This document shows, piece after piece, positions 53,113 through 62,362 of a stretch of DNA of 64,000 nt. The first letter of the stretch is position 1; the number at the start of each line of letters is the position of its first letter. The stretch covers positions 1 through 64,000 of the forward strand of contig JBILYK010000001.1 in NCBI GenBank assembly GCA_044377735.1, in the 5' to 3' direction. Both the position numbers and the translations under genes were made by a program. The notes beneath the pieces were generated by a model, which searched no databases, was not told where the DNA came from, and saw only the letters and a list, made by a program, of their open reading frames with translations. This stretch comes from Tabrizicola_A sp044377735. Lineage in GTDB: Bacteria; Pseudomonadota; Alphaproteobacteria; Rhodobacterales; Rhodobacteraceae.

Positions 53113-53442
53113 TCAAAGTCGATCCTGCAAGCGGCGTAGCGCCTCTGCCTTGCCAAAAGCGATCTGTGCCACATCGCGGGCTTCCATCCAGACATGGGTT
53201 TGCCGGGCAAGTAGCTGGTTGATTTCGACCCGGCGCGCATCGGCCCAGCGTTCATAGGCCAGCGCCGCAAGCGCGCTCGAGGCACCAAGAAGATCATCTT
53301 TCCCCGCCATAGGTCGTGCAAGAGACGCCAGCGCGGCCTCGGTTTGAGCCTTGGCTTCAGCCACTTGGCGCAGGACCGCAAGCCGATGGTCCAGCATCAG
53401 GCCGGTTAACTCCCTAAGGCGGTGGACATCTTGTTCCTTCAT
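53113..53442 (-). CDS. small coiled-coil protein of the flagellar cluster
   Basis: This 109-residue, helix-rich protein has no transmembrane segment (LRELTGLMLDHRLAVLRQVAEAKAQTEAALASL, MEARDVAQIAFGKAEALRRL). Size and heptad-like charge pattern recall FliJ-type export chaperones, but I cannot confirm it. It is convergent with fliL and lies 34 bp upstream of flhB in the same direction. Confidence 0.4.
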   Translation of the reverse strand: MKEQDVHRLRELTGLMLDHRLAVLRQVAEAKAQTEAALASLARPMAGKDDLLGASSALAALAYERWADARRVEINQLLARQTHVWMEARDVAQIAFGKAEALRRLQDRL

Positions 53443-53476
53443 GCCGGTTGTCCCTGACCCAGATCAGCCTTGTCTG

Positions 53477-54547
53477 TCACCGTTTGCGATGACGCAGCGC
53501 TTCAGCAAAGCGGATGGCGGCGGCGACGGGCTTGTAGTGTTCGGGCCTGATCGGCTGGCCAATCTCGACCGCGGCGTGGATTGCGCGTGCGGTGGGCGGA
53601 TCGGCACGAAGCGGGACCCCGGCCAGAACGGCGCGTTCTCGGATGCGGGCCGCAATTTCATCGACCCCCTTGGCCACACAGATCGGAGCGTGCCGGTCAC
53701 TGCGTTTCCATTGCAGCGCTACCGCGTAATGTGTCGGGTTTACGATGACCACGTCCGCTTTGGCGACATCCTGCAGCATACGATTAAGCGCGATCTCTTG
53801 GCCCTTCTGGCGGCGTTGGAACTTGGTGTGCGGATCGCCTTCGCTTTCCTTGTGCTCATCCAGCATTTCCTTGTGGGACATGCGGTTTCGTTTCAGGTGC
53901 TGGGCCTGCTGCCAGAAAAAATCTATTCCTCCAAAAACGACAGCAATCAGCAAGATCAGCAACAGGAACTCTGCCATAAGCCGCAGCATAAGACCCATGG
54001 CTGCGGCAGCAGGCAACTGCATGCTGTTGGCGATGTCGCCCGCCCGCGCCATCAGATGGACGGCAAGGATGACCCCGATCGCCAGCATCTTTGCGACGCT
54101 TGATGCGAATGAAAACAGGCCGTCTATCCCGAACTTTTGCTTTGCTGTTTCAATCGGTGACAGGCGCGATAACCGGAATTCCAGTTTTTCCGGCGCAAAG
54201 ATCAAACCGCGCTGGGCCATCAGGCCCAGCAGGACACAAAGAAATGGCAAGGCAAAGATGGGGAGAAAGGCCTGAACATAGCCAAGCAGCACAGGCGCAA
54301 GGCTGGCGCGCGCGCCAGCGCTCATGGCGGATGACAGGCGATCCGCGTGGTCAATGACAGATAGGCCGATGACCGCACTTTCCTTCAACATCGCCTCACC
54401 GGCGATCAGCGCAGCCAGGCAAAGGCCCAAATAGGCCAAGGCCGCATTCACATCGGGTGCTCGGGCGATCTCGCCGCGTTTGCGCGCCTCGTCCAGCCGT
54501 CGCTGAGTGGGCTCAAAGCTTTTGTTATCAGTGTCTTCCTCGCTCAT
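53477..54547 (-). CDS. flhB: flagellar export switch protein FlhB
   Basis: This 356-residue membrane protein has four transmembrane segments and a cytoplasmic C-terminal domain with the autocleavage motif NPTH (VVIVNPTHYAVALQW). It switches export from hook to filament proteins. ATG 54547 overlaps fliR by 4 nt. Confidence 0.94.
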   Translation of the reverse strand: MSEEDTDNKSFEPTQRRLDEARKRGEIARAPDVNAALAYLGLCLAALIAGEAMLKESAVIGLSVIDHADRLSSAMSAGARASLAPVLLGYVQAFLPIFALPFLCVLLGLMAQRGLIFAPEKLEFRLSRLSPIETAKQKFGIDGLFSFASSVAKMLAIGVILAVHLMARAGDIANSMQLPAAAAMGLMLRLMAEFLLLILLIAVVFGGIDFFWQQAQHLKRNRMSHKEMLDEHKESEGDPHTKFQRRQKGQEIALNRMLQDVAKADVVIVNPTHYAVALQWKRSDRHAPICVAKGVDEIAARIRERAVLAGVPLRADPPTARAIHAAVEIGQPIRPEHYKPVAAAIRFAEALRHRKR

Positions 54548-55317
54548 CTCACCACCTCGAACGGGCTTGCCATGGTGGCTTTCAAGGCATCGACCCAGAC
54601 CGATAGCAAGAAGGGCATAAGGATGGCCAAAAGGGCAAGCCCCCCGGCCGAGAGGGCGGGCGCCCCAATGAAGGACACCATGAGCGCGGGCATGGCGCGG
54701 TTGATCGCACCAAGCGCCAGATTGTACATCAAAGCTGCAATCGTGAAGGGGGCCGCAAGGGAAAAGGCAAGCGAAAAGGCATGTGCCGTCTGCCCTAAAC
54801 CCCATTCGGCAAACTCCCCGGCCGAGGGAAACGCCCCCGGGGGCAAGACGCTGTAAGACAGGATCAGCGCCTCGGCCAGTTTGACATGCAGGCCCGCCAT
54901 GACCGCGAGTGCAAGACCGGCAGAGGTGAGGAAATGGCCGACGGCGGGCAACGGCTCGGGCGCTGCACCGCCAGCGATCTGCGACAGTGACGTGGCCTGA
55001 GCGATTATGGTTCCGGCGATCTGCAAGGCCAGGATCATCAGGCGAAAGACTGCGCCCAAGGCAAGGCCAGCCAGAACTTCGGCGCCCGCGTGCAGCAAGG
55101 TGGGTTGGGTCGGCATAAGCGGTGCTGCGGCCGGGGTCACAATGGCGGTGAAGGCCAGCGCGATGACAAGGCGCAACCGTTGGGGAATAGACTGCTCGCC
55201 AAAGGCGGGCAGCAGGGCCAGCGCCGCCCCGATGCGCAGGAACACCATCACCGCCGCAAGCGCCATGGGCTGCCCGATGCCCAGTAATTCGGCAAAGGGT
55301 GACAGATCAAGCGTCAC
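54544..55317 (-). CDS. fliR: flagellar export membrane protein FliR
   Basis: This 257-residue protein has six or so transmembrane helices (AVMVFLRIGAALALLPAFGEQ, LVIALAFTAIVTPAAAPLM) typical of FliR. It forms the export gate with FliP and FliQ. Its ends overlap flhA (4 nt) and flhB (4 nt). Confidence 0.93.
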   Translation of the reverse strand: MTLDLSPFAELLGIGQPMALAAVMVFLRIGAALALLPAFGEQSIPQRLRLVIALAFTAIVTPAAAPLMPTQPTLLHAGAEVLAGLALGAVFRLMILALQIAGTIIAQATSLSQIAGGAAPEPLPAVGHFLTSAGLALAVMAGLHVKLAEALILSYSVLPPGAFPSAGEFAEWGLGQTAHAFSLAFSLAAPFTIAALMYNLALGAINRAMPALMVSFIGAPALSAGGLALLAILMPFLLSVWVDALKATMASPFEVVR

Positions 55318-57395
55318 AGTGGCACGACCCCCAGCATGGCCGGCCTCGCTTCGATGCCGATTTCCTCATAGGACAGAACCGGGGCAGCCAGACCCTTGGC
55401 GCCCAAAACCGTCTTGAGAAATCTGCGCCGTAAGGTTGAAGTGACCAGCGCAGCAGATACGCCATTTTCCGAGACCCGATTGAAACGCTCTGCCAAACCA
55501 TTGGCGAGACGGCTAAATTCCTCTGGTGGTAAAGCGATGCTGTGCATGCCGCGCTCACCGTCAATCTGGTACTGGCTAAAGGTTTTTTCCCATTCCGGGG
55601 CAAGCTGGATCAGCGGAATCGTGCCATCCTCGCGCTTAAGGTCTGCGACCAGTTGAAAGCCCAGCCGCTGGCGCACGTGTTCACAAATCGCCTCGGGCAG
55701 GCCAAGGCTGCGCGCTTCGGCGCTAGCTTCAAGGATCAGGGGCAAATTGCGGATCGAAACCCGTTCTTCCAGCAACAGACGCAAAACCTGCAGCAAAACA
55801 TCGTGCGGCACCTTATCGGGAATAAGCTCGTCCAGCAGCCGTTTGTTGGCCTCGGCGCGCTGCGGGTCTGAAAGGGTCACGAATTCATCCAGCAGGCGGC
55901 GCAGTCCGCGCAGTGACAAAAGCCGGGCCAGGTTCGCGCGGATCACCTCAAGCAGGTGGGTGGCCAGAACTTCGGGTGGTGATACAACCGTCAGCCCTTG
56001 CAGCGCGGCATCTTCTTGGTCGTCTGGGCTGATCCAACGCGCGGGCGCACCATAGACAGGCTCGCGCACATTCACCCCATCGGGTGCCGAGGTATCGTCC
56101 GACAGCAGCACCAAAACCCGGTCAGGCAAAAGCCGATCACGCACCTTTTCCACGCCTTGCAAACGAATTCGATAGGTGCCCGGAGCAAGGGAGGCCTCAT
56201 CAGTCAGCCGGATTTCGGGAAGGATCAGGCCGTAAGTCGCGGCCACATGGTTGCGCATGTTGTTGATACGCGCCTCAAGGCCTGTCGCCGGATCAAGCGC
56301 CATGGCAACAAGATTGGCCGCAAATTCGATGTGGATCTCATCAAAATCTAGGATATCGCCGATCGGCTTTGCGCGGGGCTGGGCTGCGTCTGGAGAGGGG
56401 GGCACCTGCACATCTGCAGGTTTTGCCCGGGCCCGCCAGCTCATAAGGCCAAGAGCCACTGCCCCAAGCATAAAGGGGAAAAACGGCATGCCCGGCACCA
56501 CGGCAAACAGCGCCATCAGGACCGCAACGGTGCCCAGCGCGCCGGGATACCGTCCAAGCTGGGCAAAGAACGACACATCGGCCGCGCCAGTCGCCCCGCC
56601 ACGCGACAACAGCAAGGCCGCCGCCACCGAGATCACCACAGCCGGAATCTGCGACACCAGACCATCGCCCACGGTCAAGATCGAGTAGACCTTGAAGGCC
56701 TCAGAAAAGGGCATGTCATGCACAACAACACCCATCACAAGGCCCATCACGATGTTCAAAAGCGTGATCAGCAGGCCGGCAACCGCATCGCCCTTAACAA
56801 ACTTTGACGCACCGTCGAGCGAGCCAAAGAAGTTGGTTTCGGCCAGTTCGCGTTCGCGCCGGGCTTTGGCTTCGGCGTGGGTTATGGCCCCCGCGGCCAT
56901 ATCGGCATCAATGGCAAGCTGCTTGCCGGGCATGCCGTCAAGGGCGAAACGGGCACCCACCTCGGCCATGCGTCCCGCACCTTTTGTGATGACCACAAAG
57001 TTGACAATCAGCAGGACGCAGAAAATCACAATGCCCAACAAAAGGTTGCCGCCCATGATGAACTGGGCGAACCCTTCAATCACGTGACCGGCGGCGTCAG
57101 TGCCGGTGTGACCCTCTCCGATGATAAGCTTTGTCGAGGAGACATTGAGTGACAGGCGCAGCATAAGGCTGGCCAGAAGGATCGTGGGAAAGGCCGAAAA
57201 GTCCAGCGGGCGCTCAATGAACAGGGCCACAGTCAGCATCAGGATTGCCAACGCAAAGGACAGTGCAAGACCGATATCCAGCAGGAAGGCTGGGACCGGC
57301 AGGACCATCATCACGATCACGGCCATCAGCGCCAAGGCCAGAAGGATGGTGGGCTGGAACAGGCGCAGAATGGGGCTTGGTGCGGGGCTGGTCAT
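55314..57395 (-). CDS. flhA: flagellar export apparatus protein FlhA
   Basis: This 693-residue protein has about eight transmembrane segments in its first 330 residues, including TILLASLMLRLSLNVSSTKLIIGEGHTG, and a cytoplasmic docking domain at the C-terminus (PDKVPHDVLLQVLRLLLEERVSIRNL, near 560-585). It is the export-gate docking and switching subunit. The start at 57395 lies at the end of a short tandem repeat that contains earlier ATG codons followed by stops. Confidence 0.95.
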   Translation of the reverse strand: MTSPAPSPILRLFQPTILLALALMAVIVMMVLPVPAFLLDIGLALSFALAILMLTVALFIERPLDFSAFPTILLASLMLRLSLNVSSTKLIIGEGHTGTDAAGHVIEGFAQFIMGGNLLLGIVIFCVLLIVNFVVITKGAGRMAEVGARFALDGMPGKQLAIDADMAAGAITHAEAKARRERELAETNFFGSLDGASKFVKGDAVAGLLITLLNIVMGLVMGVVVHDMPFSEAFKVYSILTVGDGLVSQIPAVVISVAAALLLSRGGATGAADVSFFAQLGRYPGALGTVAVLMALFAVVPGMPFFPFMLGAVALGLMSWRARAKPADVQVPPSPDAAQPRAKPIGDILDFDEIHIEFAANLVAMALDPATGLEARINNMRNHVAATYGLILPEIRLTDEASLAPGTYRIRLQGVEKVRDRLLPDRVLVLLSDDTSAPDGVNVREPVYGAPARWISPDDQEDAALQGLTVVSPPEVLATHLLEVIRANLARLLSLRGLRRLLDEFVTLSDPQRAEANKRLLDELIPDKVPHDVLLQVLRLLLEERVSIRNLPLILEASAEARSLGLPEAICEHVRQRLGFQLVADLKREDGTIPLIQLAPEWEKTFSQYQIDGERGMHSIALPPEEFSRLANGLAERFNRVSENGVSAALVTSTLRRRFLKTVLGAKGLAAPVLSYEEIGIEARPAMLGVVPL

Positions 57396-57425
57396 TCAGG
57401 GCGTGGTCATTCAGGGCGTGGTCAT
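57390..57425. repeat. 2.4 tandem copies of a 15-bp unit at the flhA start
   Basis: GGTCATTCAGGGCGT occurs at 57390-57404 and 57405-57419, with a third partial copy (GGTCAT) at 57420-57425. On the minus strand each full copy reads ATGACCACGCCCTGA. The lytic-transglycosylase gene ends with one copy and flhA starts in the ATG of the next, so the duplication creates a redundant mini-ORF MTTP-stop in between. Confidence 0.9.
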
Positions 57426-58097
57426 GAACAAAGGCGGCAAACCTGCCCCGGCTGGCACAAGCGATGCCAGTCCAGCTTGGGAGCCCGGTTGCAGCAGGGG
57501 GTAGCGATTGGGGGTATCCGGCAGATCATCGCTGCCGCCAGATGCCTCAACGCTCGAGACACGCAGGGGCTCGGTGTTTCCAAGCCGTGCCAGAACCTTT
57601 TCCACCCGTTCGACATATGCTGCGGCGTGCACCGGGGTGGCCGAATGATAGCGGGCGACCGCATCAACCCAGTTGCCGGTTTCTGCGTGATTATGAACCA
57701 GAAAACGCGCGGCATAATCTGCGTTCTTGTCGGGGTCAAACATCGCCTCAATTGATGCGAACGCTTCGCCGTGCCAATGCAAGTTCAGCTGAAAGCAACC
57801 AATGTCGATATTTGATTGGCCCGCCGTCACAGCATCCTGCACGAAAGCCACCGCCTCATCATGGCTGTCAAACCAATGAGATTGGCCGGCCCTGTTTACG
57901 GCCCATGGCCATGGCCAAAGCTCTCCGTCGTTGTCACGTCCGGTTTCAACCCGGGTGATCGCCAGCATCACCTGAATAGGGACGCCATGCGTGTCGGCTG
58001 CGGCCCGTGCGGCGGTGTCGCAATATCGGCCCTGAACAGATCCAAGCGCTTGTGATACTTGAAGAAATACTGTGAAAACGGCGATTATGAACTTCAT
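57411..58097 (-). CDS. flagellar-cluster lytic transglycosylase (SltF-like)
   Basis: This 228-residue periplasmic enzyme has a signal peptide (about 1-19) and an SLT domain with the catalytic Glu51 in ITRVETG and DIGCFQLNLHWH (near 98-109). It should cut peptidoglycan so the rod can pass. Because the FlgJ-like protein here lacks its muramidase half, this enzyme is the likely substitute; R. sphaeroides has an analogous SltF. It is the gene just upstream of flhA on the minus strand. Confidence 0.8.
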   Translation of the reverse strand: MKFIIAVFTVFLQVSQALGSVQGRYCDTAARAAADTHGVPIQVMLAITRVETGRDNDGELWPWPWAVNRAGQSHWFDSHDEAVAFVQDAVTAGQSNIDIGCFQLNLHWHGEAFASIEAMFDPDKNADYAARFLVHNHAETGNWVDAVARYHSATPVHAAAYVERVEKVLARLGNTEPLRVSSVEASGGSDDLPDTPNRYPLLQPGSQAGLASLVPAGAGLPPLFMTTP

Positions 58098-58167
58098 GGA
58101 ATTCTTCCGGTCAAGGCAGATTCTCTGCGACTTCTCTGAACCTTAAACACAGGGCCTTGCCAAAAGG

Positions 58168-60474
58168 TTACGACCCATCTTCAGGCGCACGCGGTGCCGT
58201 CATGACTGTCGACGTGATGACTGGCGGTGCGGGAACTGTCGCCAGCAGCGTCTCAATCGCGACGCGGGTCGCGGCACCGGCAAGGGCAAGATCTCGGCCA
58301 CTTGCCAAGGGTCCGTAGGGCAGCTCTGGTGTCAGGTCGCTTGGCACCGGCGTGGCCTGCAACTGGGCAGCCAGGGTTTTCCACGGTTCTTGCCCGTCTT
58401 GTCTGATCCGGTCCCAGGCGCCTGCCCGGGCCAGCGCAGCCGAGGCTGCGCCCAGGTCACCCATCTCTTCAAAAAGCTCTGCCTGGGGCAGGTCTGATCC
58501 AAGAAGTGCAAGCGCCTGAAGCTTCATGCCGGTGATGACTTCGCCTTCCTGCGCCTCAAGCGCGGGCAAGGCGGTGTGCCCATCCCGACGCTTGATCGCA
58601 GCTTCGGCCACCAGCAACGGATCAGGGTTCTTCACCGCCGAGAGCCAGTGCTCAGCCGGTTCGGGCAGGCCAAGCCCGACAAGTCGTCTGGCAATCATGG
58701 CGGCAGTGGGCTGTGCAACATCCGGCACATACGCCGACTTCTCCAAGACGGTGAAAGCAAGAAACGTCTCATCTGATGCCAGATTTGCGGCAATAGCCCA
58801 GACGTCAGGCGCTCGTTTTGGATGATCTGCCAAGCCTGCAAAAGCGGCCTCAAAGTTGCCTGCAGCCGCTTCAGCCAAAATCACTGCTTCTTGCAGCTGG
58901 GGTTCAAGCAAGGTGCCATGATGGTCCGACAGATGGGCGCGCAGCGCGAGCGCAATGTCCGGGCTTACCGGAAGATTCTGCGCGATCCGCGCCTCGATCA
59001 GGGTGATCAGCGCTTCTGGTTGATTGGGTCCGGCGTCTTTGAGAATGGCAGTTGCGGTCTGCTCGGCGCTGGCGGGGTCACCTGTGCGAAGGTCCAGTCT
59101 TGCCTCCATCAGCGCGACAACCTGGCCAGCCTCCCCCGGTGCGCGGGTGATCGCATCTTTCAGCGCGCGCGCAGTTTTCTCTTGGTCAAGCGCAACAAGG
59201 CGTTCAACAAGCGGGGGCCCAATCAGACGACGCAGGTGAGGCGGTAAGGCAGAAAACGCCAGCCGGACAGCGCCGCTGTCAATCGGATCCCCAACAGCCA
59301 GAGCAGGATCGCCCAAGACAGCCCAAAGTGCGGCAGGACCAGCACAGGCCGCTTGATCTTTAAACAGACGTTGGGGGTCGTTCTCGCCATCCAGAAGATG
59401 CGAGATCGCCCGCCAGACTTCGGCATTTGGATGGTCTTCTTCTGCAAAGGCCAAGATGAGCTGACGCGCTTCGGCCCCAAAGCCAAGAAACAGCTGAAAC
59501 TCAATGGCGCGGGCAATCGATGCGCTGTCGGGCCGGTCAAACTCACCGCTCAGCCCCTGTCTAAGGTTTGCCATCTGATCGACGAATGAACCCTTTTCAT
59601 CTCCCCAATCGGTGACAGCCAGCTGATCGGCTGCGATGCATCGATTGCCTTTGGCCCCCAGATTTCCAAGAGCGGCATCATCCGTTTGCAGGACCGAAGT
59701 CTGGGCTTCGCCAATCCGGATCTGCGCTGCAGGATGCCCATCTTTGGGCGTCTTTGTGGTCTGCGGTTGGTCGGGCGGTTTGGGCAACGCCATGTCGACC
59801 ACGCCTTGTGATGCGCCACGGGCGATTTGCTGCAAGATCTCTTTGCGCAACGGCTGCAGCCCCGGATCGGCTGGCAAGAGGGACTGTGCCTGCACCGAGG
59901 GGCTTGCTGCAGGCTGATCCGCCGTTCTGCTGCGCAAGCTGGAATGGGCGGCTTGGGTCCAGTCATAGACGGCCACATCTTCGGCTGGTGTGGGGGCCAT
60001 GCTATCTTGGCTGTCAGGCCGCGGACGGGGCCGAGGTGTCTGCGGTGGTTCGATGGGGGTTGCGGACGTGCCATCAAGCATAACTTCAAAGGAGGACCCT
60101 TTCGGCGGCGGTCCATCCTTAAGGTCGATCACAATGATCCCAGGTCGGAATTCAAACGGGATGGCATGGCAGGCACAGGCAAGCCCGATCTGAACCTGGC
60201 CACTCTCAGGTGTGGCCCAGAGTGCGGCAAGGCGCAATCTTGTGATAAATGCAAAGACATTGGTCAGGTCATAGGGCGGCGGCCTTTCGGTAAGACGAAG
60301 CTCATAGCCATCTGCGCTGCGCCCAACTTGCCAGTCGACCGGGCGCCCGTAGTCAAACACCAGACGGGTGAATCCATCATGCTCACCCGAGGTGACACGG
60401 ACCGGTTCGGCCAAGACAGGGGTAGCCAAAGGAGTGGCCAGGATGGACCATAGCGCAATCCAAAGATGTCTCAT
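58168..60474 (-). CDS. large periplasmic repeat protein of the motor locus (function unknown)
   Basis: This 768-residue protein has a signal peptide (about 1-22, ending ATPVLA), an N-terminal beta-rich AMIN-like region (about 24-125; GFTRLVFDYGRPVDWQVG), a Pro-rich linker (about 140-165; PPQTPRPRPRP) and a long helical-repeat (TPR-like) C-terminal part (about 300-740, e.g. AEQTATAILKDAGPNQPEALITLIEARI). It overlaps motA by 4 nt (TGA in ATGA), so it is co-translated with it. Large periplasmic proteins next to motA in Alphaproteobacteria (MotC, MotK and FlgT-like MotF are examples) can be needed for rotation. I infer a motor-associated role but do not assign a name. Confidence 0.6.
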   Translation of the reverse strand: MRHLWIALWSILATPLATPVLAEPVRVTSGEHDGFTRLVFDYGRPVDWQVGRSADGYELRLTERPPPYDLTNVFAFITRLRLAALWATPESGQVQIGLACACHAIPFEFRPGIIVIDLKDGPPPKGSSFEVMLDGTSATPIEPPQTPRPRPRPDSQDSMAPTPAEDVAVYDWTQAAHSSLRSRTADQPAASPSVQAQSLLPADPGLQPLRKEILQQIARGASQGVVDMALPKPPDQPQTTKTPKDGHPAAQIRIGEAQTSVLQTDDAALGNLGAKGNRCIAADQLAVTDWGDEKGSFVDQMANLRQGLSGEFDRPDSASIARAIEFQLFLGFGAEARQLILAFAEEDHPNAEVWRAISHLLDGENDPQRLFKDQAACAGPAALWAVLGDPALAVGDPIDSGAVRLAFSALPPHLRRLIGPPLVERLVALDQEKTARALKDAITRAPGEAGQVVALMEARLDLRTGDPASAEQTATAILKDAGPNQPEALITLIEARIAQNLPVSPDIALALRAHLSDHHGTLLEPQLQEAVILAEAAAGNFEAAFAGLADHPKRAPDVWAIAANLASDETFLAFTVLEKSAYVPDVAQPTAAMIARRLVGLGLPEPAEHWLSAVKNPDPLLVAEAAIKRRDGHTALPALEAQEGEVITGMKLQALALLGSDLPQAELFEEMGDLGAASAALARAGAWDRIRQDGQEPWKTLAAQLQATPVPSDLTPELPYGPLASGRDLALAGAATRVAIETLLATVPAPPVITSTVMTAPRAPEDGS

Positions 60475-61340
60475 GCCGCCTCCTGCTTGAGACTGCGCAG
60501 GGCTTCTTCAAGGTCGGTGAAACTGGGCCGCACATGATGGGGCGTGTTCTGGCGGCCAACCTCGATGCAGATATTGGGTGGATGGCGATGGAGATTGGCA
60601 ATCAACACTTCGCGGATGAGTTGATAAAAATGCGCGTCTTCTTCGACCACGGTTTTCACCCGCGCGGCGAATGGTCCCATAAGCCCATAGGCCAGAAACA
60701 CACCCAGAAACGTGCCGACAAGGGCAGATCCGATCATCTTTCCAAGGATTTCGGGCGGTTGGTTCAAAGAGCCCATCGTCTTGATCACGCCCAGAACGGC
60801 CGCCACGATGCCCAGTGCCGGCAAGGCATCTGCCATGGACTGCAGCGCATGCGATGAGTGCATGGCATGGCTCAAGGTGGCCTCAAGTCGTTTGTCGACG
60901 ACCTCTTCGACCTGATGGGGATCGTCATAGTTCATCGAGGCCGCGCGCAGGGTATCGCAGATCAGATCGACCGCATCATGATCATGCTGAATCTTCGGAT
61001 ACTTGCCGAAAATGGCTGATTCATGGGGATTCTCAATATGCTCCTCAAGGCCGACCGGGTTGGTCCGTGCCAGACGAATCAGTTCGAACAGCAGGCACAA
61101 CAGATCGCGGTAGTCAGCGGGCTTCCAGAAGACTCCCTTAAAGACCTTGCCCATGTCCTTCAGGGTTTGCTTCACGGCAGAGATGTCATTGGCCAGCAAG
61201 AAAGCCCCGACAGCCGCCCCACCGATCATGATCATTTCGAATGGCAACGCTTGCAGGATCGGGCCCATCTTGCCGCCGGCCAGCATATAGCCGCCAAAGA
61301 CCATCACGAGGATAACGACGATGCCGATGATGCCGAACAT
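60471..61340 (-). CDS. motA: flagellar stator protein MotA
   Basis: This 289-residue protein has four transmembrane helices (about 1-20, 30-50, 165-190 and 200-225) and the conserved PALGIVAAVLGVIKTMGSL segment with two Pro residues and the cytoplasmic FELIRLARTNPVGLEEHIE loop with charged residues. With MotB it forms the proton-driven stator. ATG 61340 (MFGIIGIVVILVMVFGGYML) is chosen because the first helix starts there. MotB is not in the window. Confidence 0.94.
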   Translation of the reverse strand: MFGIIGIVVILVMVFGGYMLAGGKMGPILQALPFEMIMIGGAAVGAFLLANDISAVKQTLKDMGKVFKGVFWKPADYRDLLCLLFELIRLARTNPVGLEEHIENPHESAIFGKYPKIQHDHDAVDLICDTLRAASMNYDDPHQVEEVVDKRLEATLSHAMHSSHALQSMADALPALGIVAAVLGVIKTMGSLNQPPEILGKMIGSALVGTFLGVFLAYGLMGPFAARVKTVVEEDAHFYQLIREVLIANLHRHPPNICIEVGRQNTPHHVRPSFTDLEEALRSLKQEAA

Positions 61341-61394
61341 GGCGTGTTCCTTTGAGTTGCACGCCCCGTTGCACATGGGGCGTTGAGGTCGTGC

Positions 61395-61970
61395 TTAGTC
61401 TTTCGGTGCCATTGCATTGCGCCCTGCAATCAAGACCGAGATTGAATAGGCATTGTCGGGGGCCATGCCCGCCAGAACGGCTGCCGCTGCCGCTGGCTGC
61501 ATGCGACCCAGAAAACCGGCCGCAAACTCAGGGTCCATCGCGTTGAACAGTGCCGCGGCGTCGACGGGTTTCATCGCCTCATAAACGGCTGTCAGCCGGA
61601 CGAGATCTTGCTCGGCGGCACCATCGGCAATGGCCAGAACCTCCTTCAGGCTGGCTTCTGCCTCGGCCAGTTCGGATAGGCGTGTGGTGATCGCCGCGTC
61701 GGCCATCGATAGGGCCGCCATCCGATCAGCCAGGGCGGCTTCCTGCACGCGCACCTGCGCTTCGCGGTCGTTCAGCGCCGCAAGCAGGGCGGTCGGCGGC
61801 CGCGGACATTGCGCAGGGTCCCCTGCCTTTGGCAGGTCTGAATCATTCATTGCGTTGTCATTCTTTGCGTTTGCCATGGCCTCACCCGCAATGCCGCCGA
61901 TCCTGAGCGCCCCGGAAGCGGCCAGAAACAGCGCCAAGATCACCAGGGCCCCTCGGCCGGCGCGCTTCAT
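61395..61970 (-). CDS. motE: MotE-like periplasmic chaperone
   Basis: This 191-residue protein has an N-terminal membrane or signal segment (about 5-25), a coiled coil (about 60-115) and an MgtE-N-like C-terminal domain (about 120-180; YEAMKPVDAAALFNAMDPEFAAGFLGRM). This matches the alphaproteobacterial MotE layout; in Sinorhizobium MotE chaperones MotC. It lies 54 bp upstream of motA and overlaps the next upstream gene by 4 nt. Confidence 0.7.
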   Translation of the reverse strand: MKRAGRGALVILALFLAASGALRIGGIAGEAMANAKNDNAMNDSDLPKAGDPAQCPRPPTALLAALNDREAQVRVQEAALADRMAALSMADAAITTRLSELAEAEASLKEVLAIADGAAEQDLVRLTAVYEAMKPVDAAALFNAMDPEFAAGFLGRMQPAAAAAVLAGMAPDNAYSISVLIAGRNAMAPKD

Positions 61971-62350
61971 TCGGCAGCCTCCAGTTCGCTTCGGCCAGGG
62001 CGGCGGCGCACAAAGCGCAGCTTGCGCTCCTCGCCTGATGGCTCAACCGGCTGGGGGGGCTCACTTGTGGGAAGGTCGTGCAAGGCGGCCACCATCAGCT
62101 CCAGCCTGGCCGACACCGCCTCGGCCCTTGAGGTCAAAGCCTCAAGGCTCGAGGCAGACCCGTTCGCCGCCCCGCGTGCCTGTTCCAGCGCCCGGGTCAT
62201 GTCATCAACCTGCGCGGACAAGACGGCAATTGCACCGCCCATTCCGGTTTCAAGGGTGGTGAATCTCTTCAGCCGCCCGCCCAGAACATAGCAATAGACG
62301 GCGGCACCAAAGGCGCCGGACACCATCAGAGCATCTGCGATCAACTCCAT
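61967..62350 (-). CDS. small membrane-anchored coiled-coil protein of the motor locus
   Basis: This 127-residue protein has one N-terminal transmembrane helix (about 5-24; ALMVSGAFGAAVYCYVLGG), a coiled-coil stretch (about 40-95, LSAQVDDMTRALEQARGAANG and SRAEAVSARLELMVAAL) and a basic tail. I do not recognise the family with certainty; it is found in this position in related flagellar loci. It overlaps motE-like by 4 nt, so it is probably part of the stator operon. Confidence 0.6.
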   Translation of the reverse strand: MELIADALMVSGAFGAAVYCYVLGGRLKRFTTLETGMGGAIAVLSAQVDDMTRALEQARGAANGSASSLEALTSRAEAVSARLELMVAALHDLPTSEPPQPVEPSGEERKLRFVRRRPGRSELEAAE

Positions 62351-62362
62351 CCCGCGCCCCTT

